The position numbers and the translations under genes were made by a program. DNA of 52,260 nt from a bacterium (GTDB taxonomy: Bacteria > Actinomycetota > Acidimicrobiia > Spongiisociales > UBA5794), in the NCBI GenBank assembly GCA_024228555.1, contig JAAETI010000801.1:1-52260 (forward strand), given 5' to 3'. The notes under the pieces are model-generated. The model made no database searches. It saw only the letters and a list, made by a program, of their open reading frames with translations, and was not told the DNA's origin. This document shows positions 8,105 through 17,859 of the stretch, one piece after another (positions within the stretch are counted from its first letter, which is position 1; every line of letters starts with the position of its first letter).

Positions 8105-9310
8105 CTATTCATCGCGGCGTTCTTTGGCCTCTTGGCGCATCAGCGAGGCCGGGAATACTGCTGCATCGCCGAATCGCTCCCGCACGTCCTCCACGACATC
8201 GGCAGCCACATGTCGTGGCTGTTTCTCAAGTGACAGTTGCCGCGGCTGATCGGCGGCCGCAAGACCCGACGCTCCGATGCCGAGAAGCCGGACTCCCCGA
8301 TTGCTTCGGTCGATTCTGCTGAGGAGCACCTGCGCAGCTTCCCATAGGGCAGGAGTGGTCTCTGCAGGCTCACCGAGGGTGAGCGCTCGACTCTGTGTTT
8401 CGAAGTCACCAAAGCGGACCTTGAGGTTTACGGTATGACCGGCATATCCAGATCGGCGCATTCGAGACGACAAGCGGTCGCACAGTCGAAGCAACGCCCG
8501 CTCAATAGCCTCCCCAGACCGGAGATCCTCGCTGTAGGTCTCTTCGACCGAAATCGACTTGGCTCCCCCACCGGGCTCGATCTCACGTTTGTCGATACCG
8601 TTTGCGAGCTGGCTGAGATGGTGGGCCAAACTCGGTCCGAGACGTGACACGAGGACACGCTCAGGGACCGTCGCCAGGTCACCGATCGTCACCACCGCAA
8701 GCGCCTCGAGACTCGCTCGAGTCGCCTCCCCAACACCCCAAAGCCTTCGCACCGGCATGGGATGGAGAAACTCGAGCTCTTTGCCGGCATCGACAACCAG
8801 CAGCCCGTCCGGTTTGGCAGCATCGGAAGCCAGCTTCGAGATGAACTTGATCGCCGAGATACCAACCGAAGCGGGCAAACCGACCTCCTGCCGCACCCGC
8901 AGACGAAGTTCCTCCCCGGCCGCTGCGGGACTTGAGTGGTGGAGTCGAAGCCCTGAGATATCCATGAAGGCCTCATCGACCGACAAGCCCTCAACCAGTG
9001 GAGTGAAGCCACGAAATACATCGAATACTTGGTGCGAGACCTCGCTGTATGACGTGAGGTCGGGAGGCACAAACCGTGCGTGTGGGCACAGCCGACGCGC
9101 TTCACCGATCGGCATCGCGGAATGCACGCCCGCTGCTCGAGCCTCATAGGATGCCGAGGCCACAACACCGCGGCGCCCGAGACCGCCAACCACCACCGGT
9201 AGACCTACGAGTCCTGGGTCCTTCTGTCGTTCTACCTCGACAAAGAAGGCATCCATGTCGATGTGGAGAAATCTCTCGGCGAAGTCGGGCATCCCGCCAC
9301 GGTACCCCAC
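8105..9310 (-). CDS. dinB: DNA polymerase IV (Y-family)
   Basis: This 401-residue Y-family polymerase extends primers across DNA lesions. Motifs include HIDMDAFFVEVE (first catalytic Asp), VVASASYEAR (nucleotide-binding Tyr and Arg), SVDEAFMDI (second acidic pair), the LWGVGEATRASLEAL helix-hairpin-helix and a little-finger domain in the last 120 residues. I see no clear beta-clamp motif at the C-terminus beyond QLSL at about residue 370. The start is uncertain: GTG 9310 has GGGAGGG 5 bases upstream, while ATG 9292 (MPDFAERF) has none. The LexA-type box of mycobacteria (GAACnnnnGTTC) was not seen upstream. Confidence 0.92.
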   Translation of the reverse strand: MGYRGGMPDFAERFLHIDMDAFFVEVERQKDPGLVGLPVVVGGLGRRGVVASASYEARAAGVHSAMPIGEARRLCPHARFVPPDLTSYSEVSHQVFDVFRGFTPLVEGLSVDEAFMDISGLRLHHSSPAAAGEELRLRVRQEVGLPASVGISAIKFISKLASDAAKPDGLLVVDAGKELEFLHPMPVRRLWGVGEATRASLEALAVVTIGDLATVPERVLVSRLGPSLAHHLSQLANGIDKREIEPGGGAKSISVEETYSEDLRSGEAIERALLRLCDRLSSRMRRSGYAGHTVNLKVRFGDFETQSRALTLGEPAETTPALWEAAQVLLSRIDRSNRGVRLLGIGASGLAAADQPRQLSLEKQPRHVAADVVEDVRERFGDAAVFPASLMRQEAKERRDE

Positions 9311-9343
9311 GGGCACCCTCCCTTGACGTGGCAGACTAGGCCG

Positions 9344-9940
9344 ATGCATATCCATCTCATCAGACACGGCGAGGTCCACAATCCGGACCACGTGGTCTAC
9401 GCAGACCTACCCGGGTTTCACCTGTCGGAGCGAGGCAAGGCGCAAGCCGCGGCGACAGCAGCCCGCATGGCTGATACCCATCTGACGGCCATCGTCTCGT
9501 CGCCGCTGGAGCGTGCCGTAGCTACAGCTCTTGCCATCTCTGACCAGAATGGGTGCGCAGTCAGCACCGATGAACGGCTTACCGAATGGAAGCTGGCCAG
9601 CCGCTGGGCTGGAGTGAGCTGGGAGAGCCTCCCCGAAGTGTTCCCCGGCGAGCTCGCTGCCTATCTCGACCATCCGGCCAGCCTGCCGTTCTCTCCCGAA
9701 TCACTTGAAGAAGTCGGGAGCCGCATCGCCGCCACCGTATGCGATTGGGCACAAGCACAAGACAGCGGAGACATTGCATTCGTTTCGCACCAAGATCCAA
9801 TCCACAGCGGAGCCCGGCTCCTCACCGGGGCGGGGTTCCGGGACTATCAAGACGGCAAACCGGAGCATTCCTCAGTGCTGACGCTTGCAGGAGAGAACGG
9901 GTTGTGGCGGATAGCCGACTACTGGGCCCCTGAGCAATGA
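9344..9940 (+). CDS. Histidine phosphatase family protein
   Basis: The 198-residue product is a phosphoglycerate-mutase-like (branch 1) phosphatase. It starts with MHIHLIRHGEVHNP, the RHG catalytic motif with phospho-acceptor His8. SSPLERAVATALAIS and FVSHQDPIHSGA supply the second Arg and His. The substrate cannot be read from sequence. It diverges from dinB across a 33-base gap. The start follows the RHG position, since upstream extensions leave the family alignment. Its 3' end is followed by an SD-led lipoprotein gene 68 bases away. Confidence 0.85.
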   Translation: MHIHLIRHGEVHNPDHVVYADLPGFHLSERGKAQAAATAARMADTHLTAIVSSPLERAVATALAISDQNGCAVSTDERLTEWKLASRWAGVSWESLPEVFPGELAAYLDHPASLPFSPESLEEVGSRIAATVCDWAQAQDSGDIAFVSHQDPIHSGARLLTGAGFRDYQDGKPEHSSVLTLAGENGLWRIADYWAPEQ

Positions 9941-10008
9941 CCGGTCAGACAACACATCCCCGTCCTTGCGCACTACACTGCCCGAACCGAACCACTTCGA
10001 GGAGAGAC

Positions 10009-10422
10009 GTGCAAGCACGCTTGGTCATGATGACCGCCATCTTTGCGCTCTTGCTGGGCGCTTGCAGCAGCGGTCCTTCCGACGCCGCTTTGGAGTCCGG
10101 GAGGTCTCCTGTAGTGACTACGACGACCGAAGCGCCCCCCGAGGGAATCGCCGTTGTGATCATTGAAGGTGGGCGGTTCCGCCCATCCAACCTGAAGCTT
10201 GACCTCAACGACGAATGGATCGTCGAATGGCGCCACGAGGACATTGCTGAGCGCGAATACACCCTCGAGGCACGCAACGGCGAGTTCGAGAGCGAGGTAC
10301 TCACCCCTGGCTCAATCTTTCAGGTCGACTTCTCTGAACTAGAACCGGGCATCTACCGCTACTTCTCATTCCTCGGCAACAACCGGATACCTGGTTCCGT
10401 CGACACTCGCCCCGAGCAGTAG
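10009..10422 (+). CDS. Lipoprotein with cupredoxin-like domain
   Basis: The 137-residue product has a signal peptide ending in the lipobox LLGAC at about residues 14-18, a Ser/Thr linker and a beta-sandwich region of about 90 residues. The domain resembles plastocyanin-like cupredoxins (GGRFRPSNLKL, a D-x-W-x-V-x-W strand, LTPGSIFQVDF, PGIYRYFSFLG). The expected copper ligands are absent: the C-terminal Cys, His and Met positions read Phe, Asn and Ile. I infer a metal-free structural or binding protein on the outer face of the membrane. The GTG start has GAGGAGAG upstream; an in-frame ATG at 9937 overlaps the phosphatase stop but would hide the signal peptide. Confidence 0.65.
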   Translation: MQARLVMMTAIFALLLGACSSGPSDAALESGRSPVVTTTTEAPPEGIAVVIIEGGRFRPSNLKLDLNDEWIVEWRHEDIAEREYTLEARNGEFESEVLTPGSIFQVDFSELEPGIYRYFSFLGNNRIPGSVDTRPEQ

Positions 10423-10453
10423 CCCGCAGCAGCCCACAACGGAGAGATTGCTC

Positions 10454-11143
10454 GTGTTTCGCATGCCTTTCGTCGTCGCAGCGCTGGTCATGGGAGCGGG
10501 TCTTGCCTGGACAATCCATCTGGTCGTATCTCCGGAGCCGTGGGCAGTTGACTCCGCCATGGCAATCGCCATCGGCACCCTCGTTCTCAGCATCGTCGCA
10601 ATGACCGCCCTCTTGCTCGGGCGAGGACGATGGACCAGACCCTTCGCCGCCGGCTTGGTCGTTCTCGAGATGATGATCGCGATCGTCGCTACTTTCGATG
10701 GATGGCTGATTACCGCTCTGGTATTGAGCGGCCTCAGCCTGGCTGGTCTCGGCGGGCCTTGGTTCAAAGGCTGGTTGCGGGAGCGTCCTGCCGCGGGAGC
10801 GCCTGGACCGGCCCCCATTTCTCTGGCAATCGGTTCATTTGCAGTCGTGCCGCTGGTTGGCATTGCTTCTCCGGCTGGTCTCGATCCAGCACATGGAATC
10901 GCTGGAGCACTGGGCATCCTCTTCAGCTGGGGCTACATGAAGGGCGGAACGTGGGCACTCCATAGCCTGCGCTTCGCCATGCCCCTTGCCATGCTTGCAG
11001 CCGCCATCTCATCACCACCAGCAGGGGCTGCATTGCTGATTGCGGCAGGCGCAGCATTGACCTACCTTGCGTGGACGCAGGACGCACGACTTGCGGTCGA
11101 TCCGGCACCCGAGTTGCCTGCGCCACGACGGAGAAGACCATGA
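10454..11143 (+). CDS. Hypothetical integral membrane protein
   Basis: The 229-residue protein has six or seven predicted transmembrane helices and a short basic C-terminus (PAPRRRRP). No family motif is recognised. The GTG start at 10454 has GGAGAG 7 bases upstream; a TTG at 10448 sits too close to it. The stop overlaps the next start as ATGA, so it is probably coupled to the following small membrane protein. Together with the upstream lipoprotein it may form a small envelope operon. Confidence 0.6.
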   Translation: MFRMPFVVAALVMGAGLAWTIHLVVSPEPWAVDSAMAIAIGTLVLSIVAMTALLLGRGRWTRPFAAGLVVLEMMIAIVATFDGWLITALVLSGLSLAGLGGPWFKGWLRERPAAGAPGPAPISLAIGSFAVVPLVGIASPAGLDPAHGIAGALGILFSWGYMKGGTWALHSLRFAMPLAMLAAAISSPPAGAALLIAAGAALTYLAWTQDARLAVDPAPELPAPRRRRP

Positions 11144-11562
11144 GCGCGCCACCCAACAAGATCATTGCGATCGCAGCGTCGGCAATTTGTGGCGGCGTCG
11201 TGGGCTGGCTGATCGGGAGCAGTCTCGCCTGGGGAACCATCGGGGCCGTCGTCGGTCTCGGCGTATCCCTGATGACTCTGGTGTACGGAGTTCGTCCGCT
11301 CGTTGCCGCTCCGGTGGGAATTGGGGCGGGCGTTGGCGCCTACCTCGGTGGCACCATCGTTGAAGTCATCTGCGAACCGAAAGGATGCCCCGCATTCGAA
11401 GCCGTTGCCGCCACAACCACGGGGATCGGTGCTCTGGTTGGCATCGGCCTGGTTGTGGCGCTCGCCACCCGTTCGTTTGACGAATACCAAGACGCCGTGG
11501 CACGAGGTGCCCAAGCGCCAACTACACGCTGTAGCTCCCATGACCAGACAGAGTCAGACTGA
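11140..11562 (+). CDS. Hypothetical small membrane protein
   Basis: The 140-residue product has four Gly/Ala-rich hydrophobic segments, with a loop [12 protein letters not shown] carrying two Cys between segments 3 and 4 that could form a disulfide if exported. The C-terminus is polar. No known family is recognised. The ATG overlaps the upstream stop (ATGA). The 3' end overlaps the convergent fabF stop by 9 bases. Confidence 0.6.
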   Translation: MSAPPNKIIAIAASAICGGVVGWLIGSSLAWGTIGAVVGLGVSLMTLVYGVRPLVAAPVGIGAGVGAYLGGTIVEVICEPKGCPAFEAVAATTTGIGALVGIGLVVALATRSFDEYQDAVARGAQAPTTRCSSHDQTESD

Positions 11563-12798
11563 CGTAAACAGCAGCGAGACATTGTGGCCACCGAACCCGA
11601 ACGAGTTCGACAGCACGCTGTTGACCTTGGCTTCACGAGCCTCATTGGGGACGTAGTCCAGGTCACATTCCGGGTCTGGAGTTGTGTAGTTGATCGTTGG
11701 CGGTACAACACCCTCGGCGAGGGATTTAAGCGCAATCACTGCTTCAACGGCTCCAGCGCCACCCAGCATGTGGCCCGTCATTGACTTCGTTGACGAGACA
11801 GGAATGTCGTAGGCAGCGTCACCGAACACAGTCTTGATTGCCAGCGTCTCGGTGACGTCATTTGCCGGCGTAGAAGTGCCGTGCGCATTGATGTAGTCAA
11901 CGGTGTCACTGGCAACGCGGGCATCGTCAAGGGCTCCTTGCATGGCGCGGGCTGCGCCACCGCCGCCGGGCCGGGGCAACGTGATGTGATAGGCATCCGC
12001 CGACATGCCATAGCCGGAAACTTCGCCATAGATTTTGGCTCCACGCGCAGTCGCGTGCTCAAGAGACTCGAGGATCAAGGAACCCGCTCCCTCTCCGAGG
12101 AGGAATCCGTCGCGGTCCTTGTCAAAGGGTCGGCTGGCGCGATGCGGCTCGTCGTTGCGGGAGCTGAGCGCCTTCATCGAGCTGAACCCACCCATGGCAA
12201 AAGCGGTCACCGCACCCTCCATACCCCCGGCAACCATCACGTCCGTTACCCCCCTGCGGATAATCTCAGCAGCGTCCCCAATGGCGTTAGCCGAGGCGGC
12301 ACACGCGGTAACGGTGCAGGTGCTGGGACCGCCGAGATGGAAGTCGATCGAAACCGCACCCGCGGCTTGGTTGCTCATGATCATCGGTATCGCCAGCGGC
12401 GAAACCCGGCTCGACCCTCGTTCAGCCAGAACACCCATCTGCTGTTGGGTCGTTCCAATACCGCCAATGCCAGTGCCACAGACAACCCCAGCTCGCAGAC
12501 TGGCTGGATCGCCGTCCTCGAACGCAAGATCGGCGTCATCGAATGCCTGCTTTGTTGCCGCCCAGAACAGCATCGTGCTGCGGTCGAGCCGACGCGAGTC
12601 CTTGCGAGGCATGTAGACCTCGGGATCGAAGTCCTTGACCTCGGCAGCAATCTGCGTGCCCAATCCTTCGGGATCAAACAGCGTGATCGGCCCGGCCCCG
12701 GATTTCCCATCCAGAAGAGCTTCCCAGAAATCATCAACACTGTGAGCCAAGGGATTTACCGTGCCCATCCCTGTGATCACAACTCGGCGGCGATCCAT
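11554..12798 (-). CDS. fabF: Beta-ketoacyl-ACP synthase II
   Basis: FabF condenses malonyl-ACP with acyl-ACP during fatty-acid elongation. The 414-residue protein has the thiolase-fold triad: Cys166 in [10 protein letters not shown], His306 in [14 protein letters not shown] and His343 in [13 protein letters not shown], with Lys338. Length and motifs are normal for KAS II. It is the last gene of fabD-fabH-fabG-acpP-fabF and starts 5 bases after the acpP stop, so it is likely co-transcribed. No second ketosynthase resembling mycobacterial KasA/KasB pairs is in the window. Confidence 0.96.
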   Translation of the reverse strand: MDRRRVVITGMGTVNPLAHSVDDFWEALLDGKSGAGPITLFDPEGLGTQIAAEVKDFDPEVYMPRKDSRRLDRSTMLFWAATKQAFDDADLAFEDGDPASLRAGVVCGTGIGGIGTTQQQMGVLAERGSSRVSPLAIPMIMSNQAAGAVSIDFHLGGPSTCTVTACAASANAIGDAAEIIRRGVTDVMVAGGMEGAVTAFAMGGFSSMKALSSRNDEPHRASRPFDKDRDGFLLGEGAGSLILESLEHATARGAKIYGEVSGYGMSADAYHITLPRPGGGGAARAMQGALDDARVASDTVDYINAHGTSTPANDVTETLAIKTVFGDAAYDIPVSSTKSMTGHMLGGAGAVEAVIALKSLAEGVVPPTINYTTPDPECDLDYVPNEAREAKVNSVLSNSFGFGGHNVSLLFTSV

Positions 12799-12803
12799 AA
12801 CAG

Positions 12804-13049
12804 CTAGCCGTTCAGCTTCTGGTTGACCAGGTCAGCGGCCTCACCAACGGTGGTGATCTTCTCAGCTTCCTCGTCGGGAATCTTCACGTCGAAGTTGTCC
12901 TCGAGAGCCATCAAGAGCTCAACAACACCAAGTGAGTCAACATCGAGGTCTTCTTCAAACTTGGCTTCCATCGTGATGTCGTCACGTTCCAGACCAAGCT
13001 CGTCCACGAGCAGGTCTGTCAGTTTCGCCTCAATCTGGGATCTTTCCAT
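12804..13049 (-). CDS. acpP: Acyl carrier protein
   Basis: The 81-residue acidic protein carries the [15 protein letters not shown] motif, with Ser39 as the phosphopantetheine attachment site. It shuttles acyl chains among the enzymes encoded around it. The start is ATG 13049, with GGAGGG 8 bases upstream; a TTG 21 bases earlier would place the Shine-Dalgarno inside the coding region. It lies 17 bases after fabG and 5 before fabF. Confidence 0.96.
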   Translation of the reverse strand: MERSQIEAKLTDLLVDELGLERDDITMEAKFEEDLDVDSLGVVELLMALEDNFDVKIPDEEAEKITTVGEAADLVNQKLNG

Positions 13050-13066
13050 GGCTAATGCCCTCCTAG

Positions 13067-13813
13067 TCAAAGAGCCAGACCACCGTCAACGACGATCGTC
13101 TGACCCGTAATGTACGACGCATCTTCCGAGGCAAGATAGCCGACGGCCGACGCGACTTCCTCTGGTAGCCCAAGACGCCCCAAAGTGATCTTCTCTGCCG
13201 CGGCAGTGGCGACATCATCGCCGAGCGCAGCTGTCATGTCCGTTGCGATAAATCCCGGGGCCACAGCATTGACCGTGATGCCTCGCGATCCGATCTCTTT
13301 CGCAAGCGACATGGTGAAACCAATGATTCCCGCCTTGGCAGCCGCATAATTGGCCTGGCCCGGGTTGCCGTAGACGCCGGCCACGGAACTCAAACTCACG
13401 ATCCGCCCCCACCGGCCGCGCAGCATTCCCCGCATCACGGCCCGCGAGCACAGATACACGGACTTGAGATTGGTCTGCATCACGTCATCCCATGCCTCGG
13501 GCCTCATCCTCATGAGCAAGTCATCCCGAGTGATGCCTGCGTTGTTCACCAGAATCTCGACAGGGCCAAGACGGTCCTGCACATCTTTGATGAGCGCATC
13601 GACGGCTTCTTGATCGCCCACGTCACCCCTGACCGCGATCGCAGTGCCACCGGCGGCCTCGATGGCAGCAACGGCCTCAGCCGCAGCGACCTCGTTGGAG
13701 ACATAGTTGATGGCGATCTGGTGACCGTGTCCGGCCAGCAGTTCTGCGATTGCACGACCTATGCCGCGCGAACCACCAGTTACCAAAGCTACACGTGAAG
13801 TGATCTCGCTCAT
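13067..13813 (-). CDS. fabG: 3-oxoacyl-ACP reductase
   Basis: The 248-residue short-chain dehydrogenase reduces 3-oxoacyl-ACP with NADPH. It shows the cofactor motif TGGSRGIG (12-19), NNAG (90-93), and catalytic Asn115, Ser143, Tyr156 and Lys160 in the order typical of Fab[14 protein letters not shown] closes the protein as in E. coli FabG. The start overlaps the fabH stop (ATGA). In Streptomyces, as I recall, the fabDH-acpP-fabF cluster lacks an internal fabG, so this gene order resembles other bacterial FAS-II clusters instead. Confidence 0.95.
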   Translation of the reverse strand: MSEITSRVALVTGGSRGIGRAIAELLAGHGHQIAINYVSNEVAAAEAVAAIEAAGGTAIAVRGDVGDQEAVDALIKDVQDRLGPVEILVNNAGITRDDLLMRMRPEAWDDVMQTNLKSVYLCSRAVMRGMLRGRWGRIVSLSSVAGVYGNPGQANYAAAKAGIIGFTMSLAKEIGSRGITVNAVAPGFIATDMTAALGDDVATAAAEKITLGRLGLPEEVASAVGYLASEDASYITGQTIVVDGGLAL

Positions 13814-14874
13814 TGGACGCCGAGACCTTGGGCCCGCTCCCGGAGCAACTGCAGCCCGGTCTTGTCAGTGTCGGGGAGTCCGTGATCGGCATCGCCGAGC
13901 CGGGTAGTCCGCTCCCCCCATCGAAGTACAGCGGCGCCCCAGGTGAGACCGCCGCCAAAAGCAACCATCGCTACGATGTTGCCGGGTTCGATGACTCCTT
14001 GGTCTAGGGCTTCAGAGAGGGCGATCGGGATACTGGCTGCGGATGTGTTCCCGTAGGCGTGAATGTTTGTGTAGACCTTTTCTGGACTCACCTTGAGGCG
14101 CTTGGCAGTTGCATCAATGATGCGGATGTTCGCCTGATGAGAAATCAGAACATCGACGTCCTCGATCTCTAGGTCGGCCGTCTCGATCGCGGTTGTGGTG
14201 CCTTCTCCCATCCTGGTGACGGCATGGCGGAAGATCTCACGCCCCTCCATCGCAACGGTCAAAGGGATCGCATCGTCAAAGACGTTCTCGGTGCCGCCAC
14301 CGCGGATCGTGAGGATCTCGGTGAGGCTGCCATCGGAATGCAGATTTGACGCCAGGAGCCCTTCTGGACCTTCGGTAGCTTCAACGACCACGGCTCCGGC
14401 GCCGTCGCCGAATAGAACCGCGGTGGTGCGATCGGTGAGGTCCAGGTAGGAAGAAAGCCGCTCAGCACCGATCACCAATGCTCTATTGACGGTGCCGGCT
14501 GCGATCATTCCGTCGGCGACGCTCAACGCATAGACAAATCCACTGCACGCCGCGTTGAGATCCATCGTGGCGCCGAGTCCGCCCAGTTGCCGTTGCACAT
14601 AGGCAGCGACCGACGGTAGAGCGCGGTCTGGGGTGCAGGTGGCGACAACGACAAGATCGATATCCGAAGCGTCAACACCCGCTGCCGCAAGCGCCCGCCG
14701 TGAAGCGGCAGTCGCCATCTCGGCATTGGAGACGTGGCTGATCCTTCGTTCCTTGATACCGCTGCGGGTGGTTATCCACTCGTCGTTGGTATCGATGACT
14801 GTTTCCAGATCAGCATTGCTTAGAACGGCCGGCGGCGTATACGCGCCCCAGCCGATGATGGTTGCACGGCGCAT
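13810..14874 (-). CDS. fabH: Beta-ketoacyl-ACP synthase III
   Basis: FabH starts fatty-acid synthesis by condensing an acyl-CoA primer with malonyl-ACP. The 354-residue protein has Cys110 ([11 protein letters not shown]), His246 (SHQANIRI) and Asn276 (YGNTSAAS). It is about 30 residues longer than most FabH proteins because of a C-terminal tail after [13 protein letters not shown] precedes the ATG. The stop overlaps fabG. Primer preference (straight or branched) cannot be read from sequence. Confidence 0.95.
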   Translation of the reverse strand: MRRATIIGWGAYTPPAVLSNADLETVIDTNDEWITTRSGIKERRISHVSNAEMATAASRRALAAAGVDASDIDLVVVATCTPDRALPSVAAYVQRQLGGLGATMDLNAACSGFVYALSVADGMIAAGTVNRALVIGAERLSSYLDLTDRTTAVLFGDGAGAVVVEATEGPEGLLASNLHSDGSLTEILTIRGGGTENVFDDAIPLTVAMEGREIFRHAVTRMGEGTTTAIETADLEIEDVDVLISHQANIRIIDATAKRLKVSPEKVYTNIHAYGNTSAASIPIALSEALDQGVIEPGNIVAMVAFGGGLTWGAAVLRWGERTTRLGDADHGLPDTDKTGLQLLRERAQGLGVQ

Positions 14875-14893
14875 CAGGCTCCCTTCCCAAGAC

Positions 14894-15820
14894 TCATACT
14901 ACGGCGAGCTCCCCCGCTGCCGCGCCGATATCGTCGAGCGACGATACGGTAATAATGGTTGCGCCCTTAATGGTGCGTTTCGCCATTCCTGCGGTTACAT
15001 CACCAGGCCCAATGTGGACAAACGCTTCGACCCCGGCGCCGGCCATCGCCATCAGCGATTTGCTAAATCGGACCTTGGCTACAAGCTGGCCGGTCAGCGA
15101 AGCAGCAACATCTGCGGCCGGTGCGGCCTCCAGGTTCGAGTAGACAGGGAAGGCCCCTTCGACAAATTCGACACCGGTCAGTGCCGTCTCGAATTCGTGA
15201 CGCGCCAAATCCATCAACGGTGTGTGAAACGCACCTGCCACCTTGAGCTGAATGACACGGCGCAGCCCGAGCTCGCGGGCGTTCTCAATCAGTAACGCAA
15301 CGTCCTTTTGGGAGCCGGCGACGACAATCTGGTTTGGGGCGTTGATGTTGGCAACCCATATTTGCGCACCGCCTTTGCGTTGGGCCGCAACGACCGACTC
15401 AACGGTCTCGAGATCGGCGCCCATGACCGCCGCCATCGCTCCTTCCGCTGTTTCGGTTGCCTTGGCCATGGCTTTGCCGCGAGCAGCAACCAACCGCAAT
15501 CCGTCGAGGAAATCAAGTGAGCCAGAAGCGGCATGGGCGGTGTACTCGCCTAGTGAGTGTCCGGCAGCTGCCACCGGTGGGTGGGGGGCTTGCACTGCGA
15601 ACGCTTCCCACAGGGCGTACGCAACGGCATACAAAGCAGGTTGGGCGCGGTCGGTACGGACTAGCTCAGTTTCGGGTCCGTCAGCACAGACCGACGCCAA
15701 GGACCACCCCAGCACCTCGTCGGCTGCGGAGCCGAGCAGATCTGGGCGCATCGCAAATACGTCGGCGCCCATGCCGACGACCTGACTCCCTTGTCCTGGG
15801 AACAAAACTGCGTATCGCAT
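14894..15820 (-). CDS. fabD: Malonyl-CoA:ACP transacylase
   Basis: FabD loads malonate onto ACP. The 308-residue protein has FPGQGSQ near the N-terminus, the nucleophile Ser89 in AAGHSLGEYTAHA and His199 in AGAFHTPLMD. It is the first gene of the fab operon, 19 bases before fabH. An AGGAG lies about 12 bases before the ATG, rather far. A TACGAT hexamer about 21 bases upstream could be the -10 element, and a palindrome overlaps it. Confidence 0.95.
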   Translation of the reverse strand: MRYAVLFPGQGSQVVGMGADVFAMRPDLLGSAADEVLGWSLASVCADGPETELVRTDRAQPALYAVAYALWEAFAVQAPHPPVAAAGHSLGEYTAHAASGSLDFLDGLRLVAARGKAMAKATETAEGAMAAVMGADLETVESVVAAQRKGGAQIWVANINAPNQIVVAGSQKDVALLIENARELGLRRVIQLKVAGAFHTPLMDLARHEFETALTGVEFVEGAFPVYSNLEAAPAADVAASLTGQLVAKVRFSKSLMAMAGAGVEAFVHIGPGDVTAGMAKRTIKGATIITVSSLDDIGAAAGELAVV

Positions 15821-15841
15821 CGGGTGATCTGACTCCTGGTG

Positions 15842-15857
15842 ATCGTAAACAGTTACG
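15842..15857 (-). promoter_or_regulatory. fab operon promoter/operator candidate
   Basis: CGTAA-acag-TTACG (15844-15857) is a perfect inverted repeat between fabD and the divergent secreted-protein gene. The minus-strand hexamer TACGAT (15842-15847) overlaps its left half and fits a -10 element for fabD. In other actinobacteria, TetR- or PucR-type factors such as FasR and MabR control fab genes from this position, but no such regulator gene is in the window. Confidence 0.4.
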
Positions 15858-15900
15858 GAGTAGTGAAAGGTTTCTGAGTTTGGTGCCGAAGAGAACCGTC

Positions 15901-16572
15901 ATGCGACGATTACTGATGATTACGTTCGGGCTTGTGGGTGGCCTGTTGTTGGCGACACTCTTGCTCGGTCCTGAGGTTGCCGCAGACACGCCCGTTGCCG
16001 TCGTTGCTGCCGACGACATCGTGCTTCACCTTCCCGTTTCGCCTTCGGTAGACCGGATCGTATCGGACTTGAGCACCGAATTGCGTTCACAAGCCGCCAC
16101 CACAAACGACCCGCGCATTGCGCGCGGATTGCAGCGGCTAGTAGGCGATCGCGAGCTTCTCGCCCAGGTAGCCACGAGCCCGGTCGACAAGTTCGACACC
16201 GGAGAGGCCGCGGCCACCGCCACCGCGATGTACGACATCGAACTCGACAAGGACACTGTCACAGTGATCGTCTTGACCGTCGAACTCGTACCCGGGTTCG
16301 GCAGCACCGCCGGCAGCCGAGAACACGAGGACGGCCACGCGCTCATCAATCTATCGATGGCGCGCCGCTGCGCTGCCGACGCGCTCCGTGTCTCGGTCGA
16401 AGCCGGATTCCGTGGGCAATCGTTGATCAACAGCATGTGGAACCAATTGAATGCTGCCAGCGATCCCGTCCACACGCGCTTTCACGAGTACGTCAAGAAC
16501 GCCCGCTATGGGCAGCATCTTCGGCGCGCCAAACAAGCTGTGGCAGACGTCGATGGTTGCGCGTTGATCTAG
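15901..16572 (+). CDS. Exported protein with HExxH motif (possible metalloprotease)
   Basis: The product is 223 residues with an N-terminal signal or anchor (RRLLMITFGLVGGLLLATLLL, about 2-22), so it is probably exported. The C-terminal half contains HEDGH at 142-146, an exact HExxH zinc-binding pattern, followed by a long helix and His191, His195 and His206 as possible further ligands. The layout (HExxH, helix, an aromatic/His/Gly stretch, final Gln/Lys-rich helix) recalls DUF922-type putative metalloproteases, but similarity is weak. A GTG at 15883 is an alternative start. It diverges from fabD and is transcribed towards alaC. Confidence 0.55.
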   Translation: MRRLLMITFGLVGGLLLATLLLGPEVAADTPVAVVAADDIVLHLPVSPSVDRIVSDLSTELRSQAATTNDPRIARGLQRLVGDRELLAQVATSPVDKFDTGEAAATATAMYDIELDKDTVTVIVLTVELVPGFGSTAGSREHEDGHALINLSMARRCAADALRVSVEAGFRGQSLINSMWNQLNAASDPVHTRFHEYVKNARYGQHLRRAKQAVADVDGCALI

Positions 16573-16615
16573 AGCGCTGATCGATGGTATCGAGGGTTCC
16601 GAGGAGGAAACCCAG

Positions 16616-17797
16616 CTAGATCGCGGTCAGCTTGTCTAGGGCCTTACGGATTCCACGGACAGCTTGGCCGGTGCGGTGCTCATTCTCCACAAGCGCAAAG
16701 CGGACATAGCCTTCTCCGCTGGGACCAAAGCCGTTGCCGGGACTGACCGCAACCTTGGCCTCCCGCAACAGATGAACCGTGAAATCAAACGACTTCATGT
16801 AGCTGTACTCCTCGGGGATCTCGGCCCACACAAACATGGTGCCGAGTGGTTTTTCGATGGGCCAACCGGCACGGTTTAGTCCGTCGACGAGAATGTCGCG
16901 CCGTTTCTTGTAGACCTCTTGTACTTCCGTCACGTGCTCGTCACCCTCGTTCAAGGCAAGGATGGAGGCAATCTGGATCGGCTGGAATGTGCCGTAATCG
17001 AGATATGACTTGAGCTTGGCGAGCGCACCGACCATCTCGGGATTTCCAACGACAAAACCGACACGCCATCCGGCCATGGAGTGGCCCTTGGTGAGCGTAT
17101 ACAGCTCTACGCCCACATCCTTGGCCCCCGGCACCTGCAGCAGACTGGGTGCGCGATAGCCGTCAAACGTGATGTCGGCATACGCAAAATCATGGACAAG
17201 CATCACTTCGTGTTCCTTGGCGAACGCAACCAGACGCTCGAAGAACTCGAGTTCAACTGTCTTTGTTGTTGGATTGTGCGGGAACGAGGTGATGATCACT
17301 CGGGGGCGTGGCCATGAGTCCAAAAAGGCCTCGTGAAGATGTTCGAAGTAGTCGGTGCGATGCAGCACCGGCACCCGGCGCGCCTCTGCACCAGCGAGTG
17401 CGGCCGCATAGATATGAATCGGATAGGACGGCTCAGGGACAAGTGCAACATCGCCGGGCTGGACCAGAGTCCACATCAGGTGAGACAAGCCCTCTTTGGC
17501 ACCGATGGTGTTGATCGCCTCGGTTTCCGGGTCGATCTCCACACCAAAGCGGCGCTGATAGCGGTCGGCAATAGCCTTGCGCAGATTGGGGATCCCCCGT
17601 GACGCCGAATAACGATGATTTCGCTCGTTCTTGGCCGCCTCTGCCAGTTTGTCCACCACAAAATCGGGGGAAGGAATGTCTGGGTTACCAAAGCCGAGGT
17701 CGACGATATCCTCACCGGCACGCCGCGCCTCGAGCTTGAGCTGATTGACCTCTGCAAAGACGTACGGTGGCAGATTGTTGATTCTTCGAAAGTCCAT
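16616..17797 (-). CDS. alaC: Alanine aminotransferase, AlaC type
   Basis: The 393-residue protein is a fold-type I PLP enzyme very similar to E. coli AlaC over its whole length: [34 protein letters not shown] at the start, [30 protein letters not shown], and the PLP-lysine motif [15 protein letters not shown]. AlaC makes alanine from pyruvate and glutamate. A related actinobacterial role in succinyldiaminopimelate transamination (DapC-like) cannot be excluded. A TACCCT hexamer lies 10 bases before the ATG and no Shine-Dalgarno is visible. Confidence 0.85.
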   Translation of the reverse strand: MDFRRINNLPPYVFAEVNQLKLEARRAGEDIVDLGFGNPDIPSPDFVVDKLAEAAKNERNHRYSASRGIPNLRKAIADRYQRRFGVEIDPETEAINTIGAKEGLSHLMWTLVQPGDVALVPEPSYPIHIYAAALAGAEARRVPVLHRTDYFEHLHEAFLDSWPRPRVIITSFPHNPTTKTVELEFFERLVAFAKEHEVMLVHDFAYADITFDGYRAPSLLQVPGAKDVGVELYTLTKGHSMAGWRVGFVVGNPEMVGALAKLKSYLDYGTFQPIQIASILALNEGDEHVTEVQEVYKKRRDILVDGLNRAGWPIEKPLGTMFVWAEIPEEYSYMKSFDFTVHLLREAKVAVSPGNGFGPSGEGYVRFALVENEHRTGQAVRGIRKALDKLTAI

Positions 17798-17859
17798 GAT
17801 GCAGGTGAGGGTAGCCGTGGATTACCAGGACCCAGTTCTTCTGACCGCCACGGACCTGG

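Noticed and set aside
11881-12807. A 308-codon plus-strand frame
   Set aside because: It is antisense to fabF, whose active-site residues are intact.
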